Shown here: positions 17,652-25,180 of the stretch, piece by piece | Numbering within the stretch: the first letter of the stretch is position 1 | Layout of the letters: each line of letters begins with the position of its first letter | Assembly (NCBI RefSeq): GCF_025356155.1 | Contig: NZ_JANXUQ010000098.1 | Span: 1-35,727, forward strand | Length of the DNA: 35,727 nucleotides | Source of the DNA: Rhodoferax sp. | Lineage (GTDB): Bacteria; Pseudomonadota; Gammaproteobacteria; Burkholderiales; Burkholderiaceae_C | Direction of reading: 5' to 3' | The notes under the pieces: generated by a model | Told to the model about the DNA's origin: nothing | The model's database searches: none | Seen by the model: only the letters and a program-made list of their open reading frames with translations | Made by a program: the position numbers and the translations under genes

Positions 17652-18247
17652 GTGGCAAACCTCCACAGCGCCACCACCAGCACCGTGCAACCCGCCGCCA
17701 CCAAGTCGTCGAACATGATGCCAAAGCCCGCCTTGCGCCAGGCGCCGGTATCGGTAGCGGGGTCTATGTGGTGGTACAGCGCGTCGGCCCAACCCACCGG
17801 GCCGGGCTTGACCGCGTCAAAGAAGCGGAACAGCCCAAACGCCAGTACCTGGCCTACCAAGCCCGCGGGCATCACCAGCCACAGTACCAGCCAGAAGGCC
17901 ACGATCTCGTCCCACACGATGCTGCCCGGGTCCAGCACCGCCATGTCGCGCGCGGTGACGCTGCAAGCCCACCAGCCGAGCGGCAGCGACAGCAGGATTA
18001 ACAGACCCCAGCGCGCGTCATCCATCCACGGCGACAGCGCCAGAAACGCCACCCATGCCCACAGCGTGCCCGCCGTACCGGGTGCAATACGTGACAGGCC
18101 CGAGCCAAAGCCCAGCGCCATCCAATGCGCGGGGTGCGACAGCAGAAAACGCACACTGGGTCGTGCCATCGGGGCGGGCCGCCCCAAGTCAGCAGGAAAC
18201 ACCGTCACCGGGTCGGCGAACGGATCGGGCTTGGCATCCAGGTTCAT
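17648..18247 (-). CDS. pgpA: Phosphatidylglycerophosphatase A
   Basis: Inner-membrane phosphatase that converts phosphatidylglycerophosphate to phosphatidylglycerol. The 199-residue protein shows the family motifs: GSGLSRIAPGTAGTLWAW, the acidic SIVWDEIVAFWL, FRFFDAVKPGPVGWAD and GFGIMFDDLVAA, with several hydrophobic segments. It overlaps pncC downstream by 4 nt and the decayed AHSA1 gene upstream by 4 nt. In related genomes pgpA commonly follows thiL; here three accessory genes separate them. No clear Shine-Dalgarno is seen, so it may depend on translation coming from the upstream remnant. Confidence 0.94.
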   Translation of the reverse strand: MNLDAKPDPFADPVTVFPADLGRPAPMARPSVRFLLSHPAHWMALGFGSGLSRIAPGTAGTLWAWVAFLALSPWMDDARWGLLILLSLPLGWWACSVTARDMAVLDPGSIVWDEIVAFWLVLWLVMPAGLVGQVLAFGLFRFFDAVKPGPVGWADALYHHIDPATDTGAWRKAGFGIMFDDLVAAGCTVLVVALWRFAT

Positions 18248-18549
18248 GGACGGGGCAGTTGCGCCCGGTGGGCGTCAAGTTGTTCAAAGCTTGCGTTGCA
18301 GCCCTGGGTCTTCAAGGAGTGACCGGCCTTGAACGCCGCAATCTCATCCACGGTCGATTCGTGTGGTTGCCGGGCAAAGGGGGTAGCGGATTTCGTTTGC
18401 AGCGGCCAGGCGGCCGACATGGGGTGGCGCGTCGGCCCGCCGTTGGTATAGGCCTTCCACACCGCGTCCAACGGGCCGTTCACGGTGCGGCTGATGCGGA
18501 AGTTGGCGTCGTCGTTGCCGTGTGGGCTGGTGGTGCTGGCGTCAGGCAT
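18244..18549 (-). pseudogene. Decayed AHSA1/SRPBCC-family gene with internal deletions
   Basis: Open frame of 101 residues that reads like three joined pieces of an activator-of-Hsp90-ATPase (AHSA1-like, SRPBCC fold) protein. The N-terminal FRISRTVNGPLDAVWKAYT matches the family start, GGPTRHPMSAAWPLQ matches a mid-domain stretch, and FKAGHSLKTQG with SFEQLDAHRAQL matches the C-terminal helix. Intact members are about 140-160 residues, so much of the beta-sheet is missing and no working fold is likely. A good Shine-Dalgarno (GGAG, 8 nt) precedes the ATG, and the stop overlaps pgpA by 4 nt, so it may persist as a translated leader for pgpA (inference). Confidence 0.7.
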
Positions 18550-18674
18550 GCATGTGCTCCGGTTGAAGCACGTACTTTATCAGCAGCTAAGCGCACACGG
18601 TCGACAAAAACTGCACTGCTATTCCTCCCACCCGCCGGAGTGTCGAGCTGCGGCGGGCGAAGGCCTGAGGCGCG

Positions 18675-19052
18675 TTACTGGACGTAGGGGTTATTGGGCG
18701 CACGGTCCTGGTTGTTGGGCACGCCGTCATGGTCGCTGTCACCCCGGTTCCACCGGCCGCGCTCCAATTGCCAGCGGTTGTCGTGCTGCGTCCACGTGGA
18801 TTGGCTCCGGTAGTAGCCATGGCGCTCGCGCTCCCAGTGCCCGGCCTGCCAGACGTGGCGGTTACCGCGGGCGTTCCAATAGCCGTGGGACCAGACGTAT
18901 CCGCGACGCGGTACGGGCACCACCTCGTAGCGGGGCTCTGGTGGAGCGACATTGAAGTAAACGCCAGCCTTGGCGTTGGCCGTCAGCGGAGCGGCGATGC
19001 CGGCAAGCGTTCCAACGCAGATCGCTGCCAGCAGGGTTTTACGCAGTTTCAT
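18675..19052 (-). CDS. Secreted YXWGXW-type repeat protein with Asp-rich C terminus
   Basis: 125-residue exported protein of unknown function. The signal peptide MKLRKTLLAAICVGTLAG is followed by a small-residue stretch ending A-N-A. The mature part has repeated aromatic units (YVWSHGYWNARG, HVWQAGHWERE, RWQLERGRW) like the YXWGXW-repeat family of proteobacterial periplasmic or outer-membrane proteins. The end holds DSDHDGVPNNQD, like a thrombospondin type 3 calcium-binding loop. Start 19052 is set by GAAGGA 7 nt upstream. It stands alone, with about 125 nt on either side. Confidence 0.78.
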   Translation of the reverse strand: MKLRKTLLAAICVGTLAGIAAPLTANAKAGVYFNVAPPEPRYEVVPVPRRGYVWSHGYWNARGNRHVWQAGHWERERHGYYRSQSTWTQHDNRWQLERGRWNRGDSDHDGVPNNQDRAPNNPYVQ

Positions 19053-19176
19053 GGTTTTTCCTTCGTGGCAAATGCTTTTGCCGTGGCTTGCTTTTGGCTT
19101 GGAGACTCCATGCCCGCAAGCAAGTACGGTGGAAGGTAGCGTGGGCTGGCGGCAGCGTCTGTGCGTCACTGCACGC

Positions 19177-19392
19177 TCAGGGCGCCTTGCCACGCTGCTG
19201 GTTGCACAGCGCGTGGCTGATGGCCAGGTTTTCCAGGTGGCTGTTGCCGCCTTCGCTCAAGGGCTTGATGTGTTCCAGTGTGGCGTCTGCTGGCAGTACT
19301 GGCTGGCCACAGACCCAGCAAGGCACCACGCCGTGCATTTGGCGGGCGACGGTCTTGTAGATTTTGTCGCGGGTGTGGCCCAATCGGCTCAT
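19177..19392 (-). CDS. Small HNH-type nuclease-like protein
   Basis: 71-residue protein built around an HNH motif: C-x2-C (CWVCGQP), EHIKPLSEGG, N-L, then SHALCNQQRG, giving two zinc-binding Cys pairs and the His/Asn core. The first His is preceded by Glu where many members have Asp. Such proteins are DNA nicking or restriction-like nucleases; the target here is unknown. The start overlaps the thiL stop by 4 nt (ATGA), so it is translated with thiL. No phage or intron context is visible around it. Confidence 0.8.
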   Translation of the reverse strand: MSRLGHTRDKIYKTVARQMHGVVPCWVCGQPVLPADATLEHIKPLSEGGNSHLENLAISHALCNQQRGKAP

Positions 19393-20447
19393 GGGGAAGA
19401 ACGGTTGATGGGGTTGAAGTGGTCGAAGGAAGTGAATTGGTTGGCCAACACAGACGCGCCCTGCGCGTCCACCAGGCGCAGGCCGGGTGCGCTGTCGATC
19501 TGGCCTATGCGCGTGACCGGTGTGGCGCTGGTCTGGCTGGCGGCCTGCACGGCGGCGCGCTGCGCGGGTGGTGCGCAGAACACCAGCTCGTAGTCGTCCC
19601 CCCCGGCCAGCACGCAACGCAGGGCCTCTTGCGCTGAAATCCTGCTTTCTACCGAAGGGCTTGAGTCAAATTGGCCGCTAGCCCTCGTGAAATATGCGTT
19701 AGATGCTAGCAAATGAATAGCAACTGAGGTATCCAAGGTGGCGCCAACCCCCGAGCGCTGCAGGATATGGCCCAGGTCGCCCAGCAGGCCGTCGCTGATG
19801 TCGGCTGCTGCGCTGGCCACGCCGCGCAGGGCCAGGCCTAGTGCCACGCGCGGCGTGGGTTGTTCCAGGCGCTGGCGGGCGGCAGCCAGAACCGCATGTG
19901 GCAACTGGATGTGGCCTAGCAGCGCCTGCAGCGCCAGGCACGCATCGCCCAGCGTGCCGCTAACGTAGATGTCGTCACCCGCTCGGGCGCCCCCACGCAG
20001 CAAGGCCTGTGTGGCGGGTCGCTTTTGCAGCAAGGCCTGGCCCGCAGGCACTTCGCCAAACACGGTGATGCAGATATTCAGTGGCCCCTGCGTAGTGTCC
20101 CCGCCGATCAGCTCGCAGCCATGTTCGTCCGCCAAGGCAAGCAAGCCCTGCGAGAAGGGTTCCAGCCACGCTGCATCGGCCATGGGCAAGGCCAGCGCCA
20201 GCGTAAGAGCCACGGGCCGCGCGCCGCAGGCGGCCAAATCGCTGAGGTTGACGGCCAGGGCCTTGTGGCCGAGGCGGCGCGGGTCGGTGTCGGGAAAGAA
20301 GTGCCGACCGGCGACCAGCATGTCGGTGGAAATGGCCATCTGCATGCCGGGGGCTGGCTGCAGCAGCGCGCAGTCGTCACCCACGCCCAGTACGGCCCGC
20401 GGCGTGGGGCGGGTGAAGAAGCGCTGGATCAGCTCGAACTCGCCCAT
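19389..20447 (-). CDS. thiL: Thiamine-monophosphate kinase
   Basis: Phosphorylates thiamine monophosphate to thiamine pyrophosphate with ATP, the last step of thiamine pyrophosphate synthesis. The 352-residue protein has the family motifs GEFELIQRFF, GVGDDCALL, STDMLVAGRHF, the metal/nucleotide stretch ELIGGDTTQGP, AADISDGLLGDL and LAGGDDYELVF. Between the last two, residues 243-258 are exactly repeat copy C, followed by about 15 further non-conserved residues (QFDSSPSVESRISAQ), making this copy longer than most ThiL proteins. It begins 14 nt after the upstream membrane-protein gene and overlaps the HNH gene at its end. Confidence 0.94.
   Translation of the reverse strand: MGEFELIQRFFTRPTPRAVLGVGDDCALLQPAPGMQMAISTDMLVAGRHFFPDTDPRRLGHKALAVNLSDLAACGARPVALTLALALPMADAAWLEPFSQGLLALADEHGCELIGGDTTQGPLNICITVFGEVPAGQALLQKRPATQALLRGGARAGDDIYVSGTLGDACLALQALLGHIQLPHAVLAAARQRLEQPTPRVALGLALRGVASAAADISDGLLGDLGHILQRSGVGATLDTSVAIHLLASNAYFTRASGQFDSSPSVESRISAQEALRCVLAGGDDYELVFCAPPAQRAAVQAASQTSATPVTRIGQIDSAPGLRLVDAQGASVLANQFTSFDHFNPINRSSP
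19674..19721 (-). repeat. 48-bp repeat element, copy C (inside thiL)
   Basis: On the minus strand: GCTATT, 31 nt, then GGGCTAGCGGC, close to consensus. It is read in frame with thiL as AIHLLASNAYFTRASG, the same frame as copies F and G. It sits in a loop between the conserved SDGLLGDL and GGDDYEL motifs. Two GCTAGC hexamers inside it could pair with each other. Confidence 0.85.
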
Positions 20448-20461
20448 CGGCAGACCTTCGC

Positions 20462-22519
20462 TCAGCCTTCTTCTCGCGCCGGCCGCAGAAAGCTCATCGG
20501 CGCCTGGCGCAGCCGCTCCAGCACGGCCCGGCGAATGCGCACCCGGCCCAGGCCCGTCACGCTGTGCGCTTGCAACGCAACGTTAAAGGCCAGGTAAAAA
20601 CTCACACCCAGGTTCAATACACCGATAAAAGGAATGCTGGCCGCCGCCCACCACAGGTCGGGGTTGCGCACCACATCCCAGCCCAGGCTGGCGCAGGCGG
20701 CGGCCAATTGGCCGGTGGACAGTGTCACGTGGCGCACATCCAGCCCCAGGCCCAGAAAGCCGAAGATGGCCGGCAACAAACCCAGCAAAAAGCCGAGCGA
20801 GATATTCGACGCAAAGCCCGAAACATTGTTGCGCATAAAGTGCGCCCAGCGGTCGGCGCGCGCCACACCCAGGCGGCGCGTCACGTGGGGGTTGTAGCGG
20901 ATGGCCGAGTCCAGCCGGTGCAGCACAAACCAGTTTTCCACCCAGCCGGCGATGATGCTGGCTGCAAACAGCAGCACGCCGGTGAACGCGGCAAACAGCA
21001 GGCAGGGGCCGAGCAGCGTCAGCGAGTGGAAGACGTGCGCCGCCTCGGCCGCAGTGACCATGGGCTTGCCGCTGAGCAACTGCATGGCGCCCGATATCAG
21101 CAGCACCAAAGGGAACACCACCACCACATTGCCCAGCACGGCGGCCACTTGCGAGCGCACCAGGTGGGTGACCTCGTCCACAAATTCCTGCAGCGCGCTG
21201 GCATCGGAAAAGTCGCGCAGCTTGGCCGCCATGGCAGGGGCTGTCATGGCCGGTTGCTTGGTGGCCAGTGTGAAGTGCATCAACTGGATCAATACGAAAC
21301 TGGCCGCGTACATCACGCCGGACCAGAAGCCGAACCAAAATGCCGTGAGCCCCACGGCCATGATCGCAAATTTGAGGAAGGTGGTGACCGCCGTCAGCGC
21401 GCCGCCGCCGGCCGCACTGCGCAGCATGCCGCGGTATTGGCTGCGGGTGCGGGTGATGTAGTGTTCGCCCACCTCTGAACTGCGCTCCGCCACCTTGGCC
21501 GCCAACAGCGAGGTACTGTGCGAGAACAGCGCGCGCAGGCTGCGCTGGTACTGGCCCACGCTGGCCAAGTGTGAAAACAGTAGCGCGGTGTTGACGTGCG
21601 TGGGTTCGCCCAGCAGGCAGTCCAGCAGCGCGCGGATGCGCAGCACGCGCTCGCGCAACTGGCGCAGCCTGAACACCAAATCTACCGAGATGCCATGGGC
21701 GTCCAGGTGGGTGTAGACGGTGGCCGCGGCGTGGCGGCAGGCGTCGAGCTTGGCGCGGAAGTGCCGCACCGTCTGCTCCAGCGCCTCGCCTGAGCCGCCG
21801 CCATCGAGTTGGGCTAGCCAGGCGTCGCGCAGTGCGTCAAAGTCGGCGGACAGCGTGTGGAAGGGGCTGGCCTCCAGCGCCGGGGCGCTCATGCGCAGGC
21901 GAATCTCGGGCGAGAAGCCGGCAGCGCGGATCTGGCTGGTACAGAAGTTGATGGCTTCTAGCAGCGTGTTTTGCCAGTAGGTCAGGTCGGGGTAGGCCTG
22001 TACGTGGTGGCCAATGGCGGGTGCGGTGAGCAGGCGACCCAGGCGCTGCAGGCTGGGTTCTGGCAGGGCGGCCAGCCAATGCGAATCGCGCGCGCTGGGC
22101 ATGACCAGTGTGAACAGTTCGGAGGCATCCGATGTTTCGGGTGACACCGGCAGCAACTTGTAATGCAGGCGCTCCACGAACTCGCTGACAAAGGCGTTGC
22201 GCGACGCAAAGCCGTAGTCGGACAGCAGCGTGGTGCCGTCCACCGATTCGATCAGCGTGCGCCACCAGATCTGCAGGCGCACGGCCATTTCAGGCCGGGC
22301 TTCCACCACATCCAGGAAAACTTCCATGCGCGCGGAGGCATTCTCAGGAGAGGCGTCGTCGCCGCGAATCCAGTCCAGCAGCGCAATCAGCCACAGGTGG
22401 CGGTGCACCTGGTCGGCGTCCGGGTCCATGGCCTGCAGGATGGCCGACAGGTCCAGCCTGCGGCTGTGGTCGGGCAGGGCAATGGGGGCGGTTGCGGGCG
22501 TGTGGGGGTCTTGCGTCAT
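20462..22519 (-). CDS. PF10136-type 'site-specific recombinase' family protein, polytopic membrane
   Basis: 685-residue protein of the betaproteobacterial family named after the gonococcal 'site-specific recombinase' Gcr. The N-terminal half (to about 340) is soluble and helical. The C-terminal half has several long hydrophobic segments (for example the stretch around FKFAIMAVGLTAFWFGFWSG and the one around VVVVFPLVLLISGAMQLL). I see no serine- or tyrosine-recombinase active-site motif, so the family name is doubtful for this protein. Its ATG overlaps the apaG stop by one base (TGATG), and thiL follows 14 nt after it, suggesting an apaG-this-thiL operon. Confidence 0.85.
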   Translation of the reverse strand: MTQDPHTPATAPIALPDHSRRLDLSAILQAMDPDADQVHRHLWLIALLDWIRGDDASPENASARMEVFLDVVEARPEMAVRLQIWWRTLIESVDGTTLLSDYGFASRNAFVSEFVERLHYKLLPVSPETSDASELFTLVMPSARDSHWLAALPEPSLQRLGRLLTAPAIGHHVQAYPDLTYWQNTLLEAINFCTSQIRAAGFSPEIRLRMSAPALEASPFHTLSADFDALRDAWLAQLDGGGSGEALEQTVRHFRAKLDACRHAAATVYTHLDAHGISVDLVFRLRQLRERVLRIRALLDCLLGEPTHVNTALLFSHLASVGQYQRSLRALFSHSTSLLAAKVAERSSEVGEHYITRTRSQYRGMLRSAAGGGALTAVTTFLKFAIMAVGLTAFWFGFWSGVMYAASFVLIQLMHFTLATKQPAMTAPAMAAKLRDFSDASALQEFVDEVTHLVRSQVAAVLGNVVVVFPLVLLISGAMQLLSGKPMVTAAEAAHVFHSLTLLGPCLLFAAFTGVLLFAASIIAGWVENWFVLHRLDSAIRYNPHVTRRLGVARADRWAHFMRNNVSGFASNISLGFLLGLLPAIFGFLGLGLDVRHVTLSTGQLAAACASLGWDVVRNPDLWWAAASIPFIGVLNLGVSFYLAFNVALQAHSVTGLGRVRIRRAVLERLRQAPMSFLRPAREEG

Positions 22520-22920
22520 CAGTGCAGGGTACGCGATCCGCCCACGCCGGTCTCGCCGCTTAAGGCGTCGAGCACAAACATGGGTACATCGGCATCAAAT
22601 TTTTCACCATCTTCGGCCACGCAAAAAAAGCTGCCGTGCATGGTACCGGTGGGAGTACGCAGGCGCGTGCCACTGGTGTATTCAAAGGCCTGGCCCGGCT
22701 TGAGCAGGGGTTGCTGGCCGACCACGCCCAGGCCCTTGACCTTTTCGGTGTGGCCGTTGGCGTCGTTGACATTCCAGGTGCGCGAGATCACTTGTGCGGC
22801 CACTTCGCCAGTGTTGCTGATGGTGATGGTGTAGGCGAACACATACTGGTCTTTGTCCGGTGCGGACTGCTCGGGCAGGAATTGCGGCAAAACTTCTACA
22901 GATATTTGGTACTTGGGCAT
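22519..22920 (-). CDS. apaG: ApaG domain protein
   Basis: 133-residue protein of the ApaG/DUF525 family, a small immunoglobulin-like beta-sandwich, complete with VFAYTITISNTG, SRTWNVNDANG, VVGQQPLLKPGQAFEYTSG and GTMHGSFFC. The biochemical role is uncertain; in enterobacteria it is linked to the diadenosine tetraphosphatase gene apaH. Start 22920 (MPKYQISVEV) is the family start; the frame stays open upstream only through non-conserved sequence. It is the first gene of the minus-strand group. Confidence 0.95.
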   Translation of the reverse strand: MPKYQISVEVLPQFLPEQSAPDKDQYVFAYTITISNTGEVAAQVISRTWNVNDANGHTEKVKGLGVVGQQPLLKPGQAFEYTSGTRLRTPTGTMHGSFFCVAEDGEKFDADVPMFVLDALSGETGVGGSRTLH

Positions 22921-23059
22921 GGCACCAATGCTACCGTTAAACCCTAAGCCCTCTTCGCCGCGACCTAAGCCGGGCGCAGGCGCGCGCAAATGTCTGTAAT
23001 TGCCGACACCATGCAGCCCTGAAACGGCGCAAGAACATTGATTTCATTGGGTATTTTTG

Positions 23060-23075
23060 CTGGCACGCATCTTGA
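23060..23075 (+). promoter_or_regulatory. Candidate sigma-54 (-24/-12) promoter upstream of the M48 protease gene
   Basis: CTGGCACGCATCTTGA has the sigma-54 pattern: TGGCACG, 4 nt, TTG, with the GG and the -12 G at correct spacing. The final -12 C is A here, so the match is good but not perfect. It lies in the 333-nt gap between apaG and the M48 protease gene, pointing at the protease about 180 nt ahead of its probable start. I see nothing else in that gap. Confidence 0.45.
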
Positions 23076-23253
23076 ATGACTGGGTCATGGTCTTCACGCT
23101 TGGCTCAACTGCAGAACCCGTGGCAAGCGCGAACACCTGTATTTGCAGCGCCAGATTGAACCGCTGGGCGTTGCGCTACGACTGAATGCCAGGTTCTCCA
23201 CAACATCCACTGCGGCACAGGACCGCCCTTATGGTCCACAACGGGAAAACCCC

Positions 23254-24030
23254 TTGAAAAATACAAAACTCCTGGCCCTCGCGGCCCTCTTGCTCACATC
23301 ACAAGCCCACCTGGCGTTCGCGCAAGGCACGTTCGGAGGTTTGGGTTCGCTTGGCGCCATTGCCGACGTAGCCAAGGCCGCCACCTTGAGCGAGAGCGAC
23401 GTTATAGACGGATCGCGCCAGATGATGGTGCACCAAGACGCCACGAACAAGGTGGCCCCAGCGGGCGACAAGTACGCAAAACGACTGTCTACCCTGACCT
23501 CAAAATTTGCCAACGAGGACGGCCTCAAGCTCAATTTCAAAGCGTATTTGTCGCCCCAGATCAACGCCTTTGCCACACCGGATGGAAGCATCCGTGTTTA
23601 CTCGGGCTTGATGGACCTTATGACCGACGACGAGCTGCGCGGCGTGATTGGCCACGAAATCGGACACACCAAGCTCGGCCATTCGGTATCGGGTATGAAA
23701 AAGGCACTGCTGTTGTCCGCGGGTCGCAAAGGTGCGGCAGCGTCGGGTAACGGCGCGGTCTCAGCGCTGGCCGGGTCTGAACTGGGCGCTATCGCCGAGA
23801 CCGTACTCAATGCGCAATTTTCCCAGTCGGATGAAACCGCATCGGACGACTATGGCTTCAGCTTCATGAAGAAGCACAACTTCAATGTGGGCGCGATGGA
23901 GTCGGCCTTTCGCAAACTGGCAAAAGGCGAGTCCGGTGGGCACAGCCTGATGTCCACCCATCCCGGGTCGGCAGAGCGTGCGGATCGCATGAAAGCCAAG
24001 GCGACGGGGTCAGGCGCAGCGGGCCAATAG
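23254..24030 (+). CDS. M48-family zinc metalloprotease, exported (LoiP/YcaL-like)
   Basis: 258-residue periplasmic or outer-membrane-associated protease. The catalytic zinc motif is HEIGH (134-138) in GVIGHEIGHTKLGH, and the downstream ETASDDYG supplies the third ligand Glu. The end carries STHPGSAERADRM, typical of this M48 group involved in envelope quality control. I choose a TTG start at 23254 because it begins a clear signal peptide (LKNTKLLALAALLL, cleavage near AFAQG) with GGGAA upstream. An in-frame ATG at 23143 would put 37 unrelated residues before the signal. It stands alone between apaG (divergent) and rpe. Confidence 0.9.
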   Translation: MKNTKLLALAALLLTSQAHLAFAQGTFGGLGSLGAIADVAKAATLSESDVIDGSRQMMVHQDATNKVAPAGDKYAKRLSTLTSKFANEDGLKLNFKAYLSPQINAFATPDGSIRVYSGLMDLMTDDELRGVIGHEIGHTKLGHSVSGMKKALLLSAGRKGAAASGNGAVSALAGSELGAIAETVLNAQFSQSDETASDDYGFSFMKKHNFNVGAMESAFRKLAKGESGGHSLMSTHPGSAERADRMKAKATGSGAAGQ

Positions 24031-24255
24031 CAAATCCATCCCTTCCACACGAACCCAACCAGACCCGCTTTGCGGCGCCGGGTAGTCTGACCATTGCGAC
24101 GGTGGGCACGGGCGACAGACGTGGCAGTGTCCTAAAGTGCCAGCGGGTTCAAGACCACCTTCGAGTGGAGCGATTGGCTTGAATTCAAGGTGGACCAAAA
24201 CTGACGGAGGGCGGGTAGTGGAGGTGCCCACGGGGTAACTGATTAAACTGTGGGC

Positions 24256-24933
24256 ATGACTTTTCGAATCGCCCCCTCCATCCTCTCTGCCGACTTCGCC
24301 CGCCTGGGTGAGGAAGTCAAAAACGTGATTGCCGCCGGCTCCGACTGGATCCACTTCGACGTCATGGACAACCACTACGTGCCCAACCTGACGTTCGGGC
24401 CCATGATCTGCCAGGCGCTTAAGCCACATGCCAAGACCCCCGCTGGCGTGGCCGTGCCCATTGACGTGCATTTGATGGTCTCGCCGGTGGACGCGCTGGC
24501 GGCCGCCTTTGTCGACGCCGGGGCCGACTTCATCAGCTTCCACCCCGATGCTTCCGGCCATGTGCACCGCAGCATCCAGGCCATCAAGTCCAAGGGCGTC
24601 AAGGCCGGGCTGGTGTTCAATCCGGCCGAGTCGCTGGACGTGCTGGATTGGGTGATTGATGATATTGACCTGGTGCTGATCATGAGCGTCAACCCCGGTT
24701 TTGGCGGCCAGAGCTTCATCGACTCCGCATTGCGCAAGATCGAGGATGTGCGCAAACGCATCACCGCCTGCGGCAAGGATATTCGCCTGGAGGTAGACGG
24801 TGGTATCAAGGTTGACAATATCCGCCGTGTGGCCGACGCCGGGGCCGATACCTTTGTCGCCGGCAGCGCGATTTTTGGCAAGCCCGATTACAAGGCTGTG
24901 ATCGACGCCATGCGCGCGGCGCTGGCCGCCTAG
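24256..24933 (+). CDS. rpe: Ribulose-phosphate 3-epimerase
   Basis: Interconverts ribulose 5-phosphate and xylulose 5-phosphate in the pentose phosphate pathway and Calvin cycle. The 225-residue TIM barrel has [16 protein letters not shown], the metal ligands in [12 protein letters not shown] and DVHLM, the [13 protein letters not shown] phosphate loop and EVDGGI. ATG 24256 is the usual start (MTFRIAPS); a GTG 6 nt earlier is also possible. In related genomes rpe is often followed by gph and trpE; here gph is absent and an EAL stump, a chemoreceptor and a chalcone-isomerase-like gene lie between rpe and trpE. Confidence 0.96.
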   Translation: MTFRIAPSILSADFARLGEEVKNVIAAGSDWIHFDVMDNHYVPNLTFGPMICQALKPHAKTPAGVAVPIDVHLMVSPVDALAAAFVDAGADFISFHPDASGHVHRSIQAIKSKGVKAGLVFNPAESLDVLDWVIDDIDLVLIMSVNPGFGGQSFIDSALRKIEDVRKRITACGKDIRLEVDGGIKVDNIRRVADAGADTFVAGSAIFGKPDYKAVIDAMRAALAA

Positions 24934-25000
24934 GCCTAAACCCGTCCCGGCATACTAGATATTTTCGTCAGCTGTATGCCGAGCCCGCCGAGCCACAACC

Positions 25001-25171
25001 CACACGCTGGGGCTGGGCACGGTGGCCGAAGGCATCGAGACCGAAGGCCAAGCCCAACTCATGGCTGAGCTGGGTTGTGACAAGGGCCAGGGCTATCTCT
25101 ACAGCAAACCTCTGGAGACGGCTGCGCTGGTGGCATGGGTGCAAGCCCGCATCGCGCCGCCCGCCGGTTAG
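25001..25171 (+). pseudogene. C-terminal stump of an EAL-domain (cyclic-di-GMP phosphodiesterase) gene
   Basis: Reading from 25004 gives TLGLGTVAEGIETEGQAQ, then LMAELGCDKGQGYLYSKPL and a final helix ending at a TAG (25169-25171). This is the end of an EAL domain: the strand with the conserved AEG-ET motif and the QGY-SKPL motif. About 55 residues of a domain of about 240 remain. The frame closes upstream at a TAG (24956-24958), and no start codon or catalytic EAL motif is present, so it cannot be active. The remnant lies between rpe and the convergent chemoreceptor, which suggests this locus was rearranged when the chemoreceptor arrived. Confidence 0.85.
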
Positions 25172-25180
25172 TGCGTCGGC

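Noticed and set aside
21798-21825. GGGCTAGCC inside the PF10136 gene
   Set aside because: Only the right-box core matches; the centre and left box do not.
24120-24235. Short frame ending ...FEWSDWLEFKVDQN between the M48 gene and rpe, possibly a transposase tail
   Set aside because: Too short and not recognised with confidence; no inverted repeats or other transposase parts nearby.
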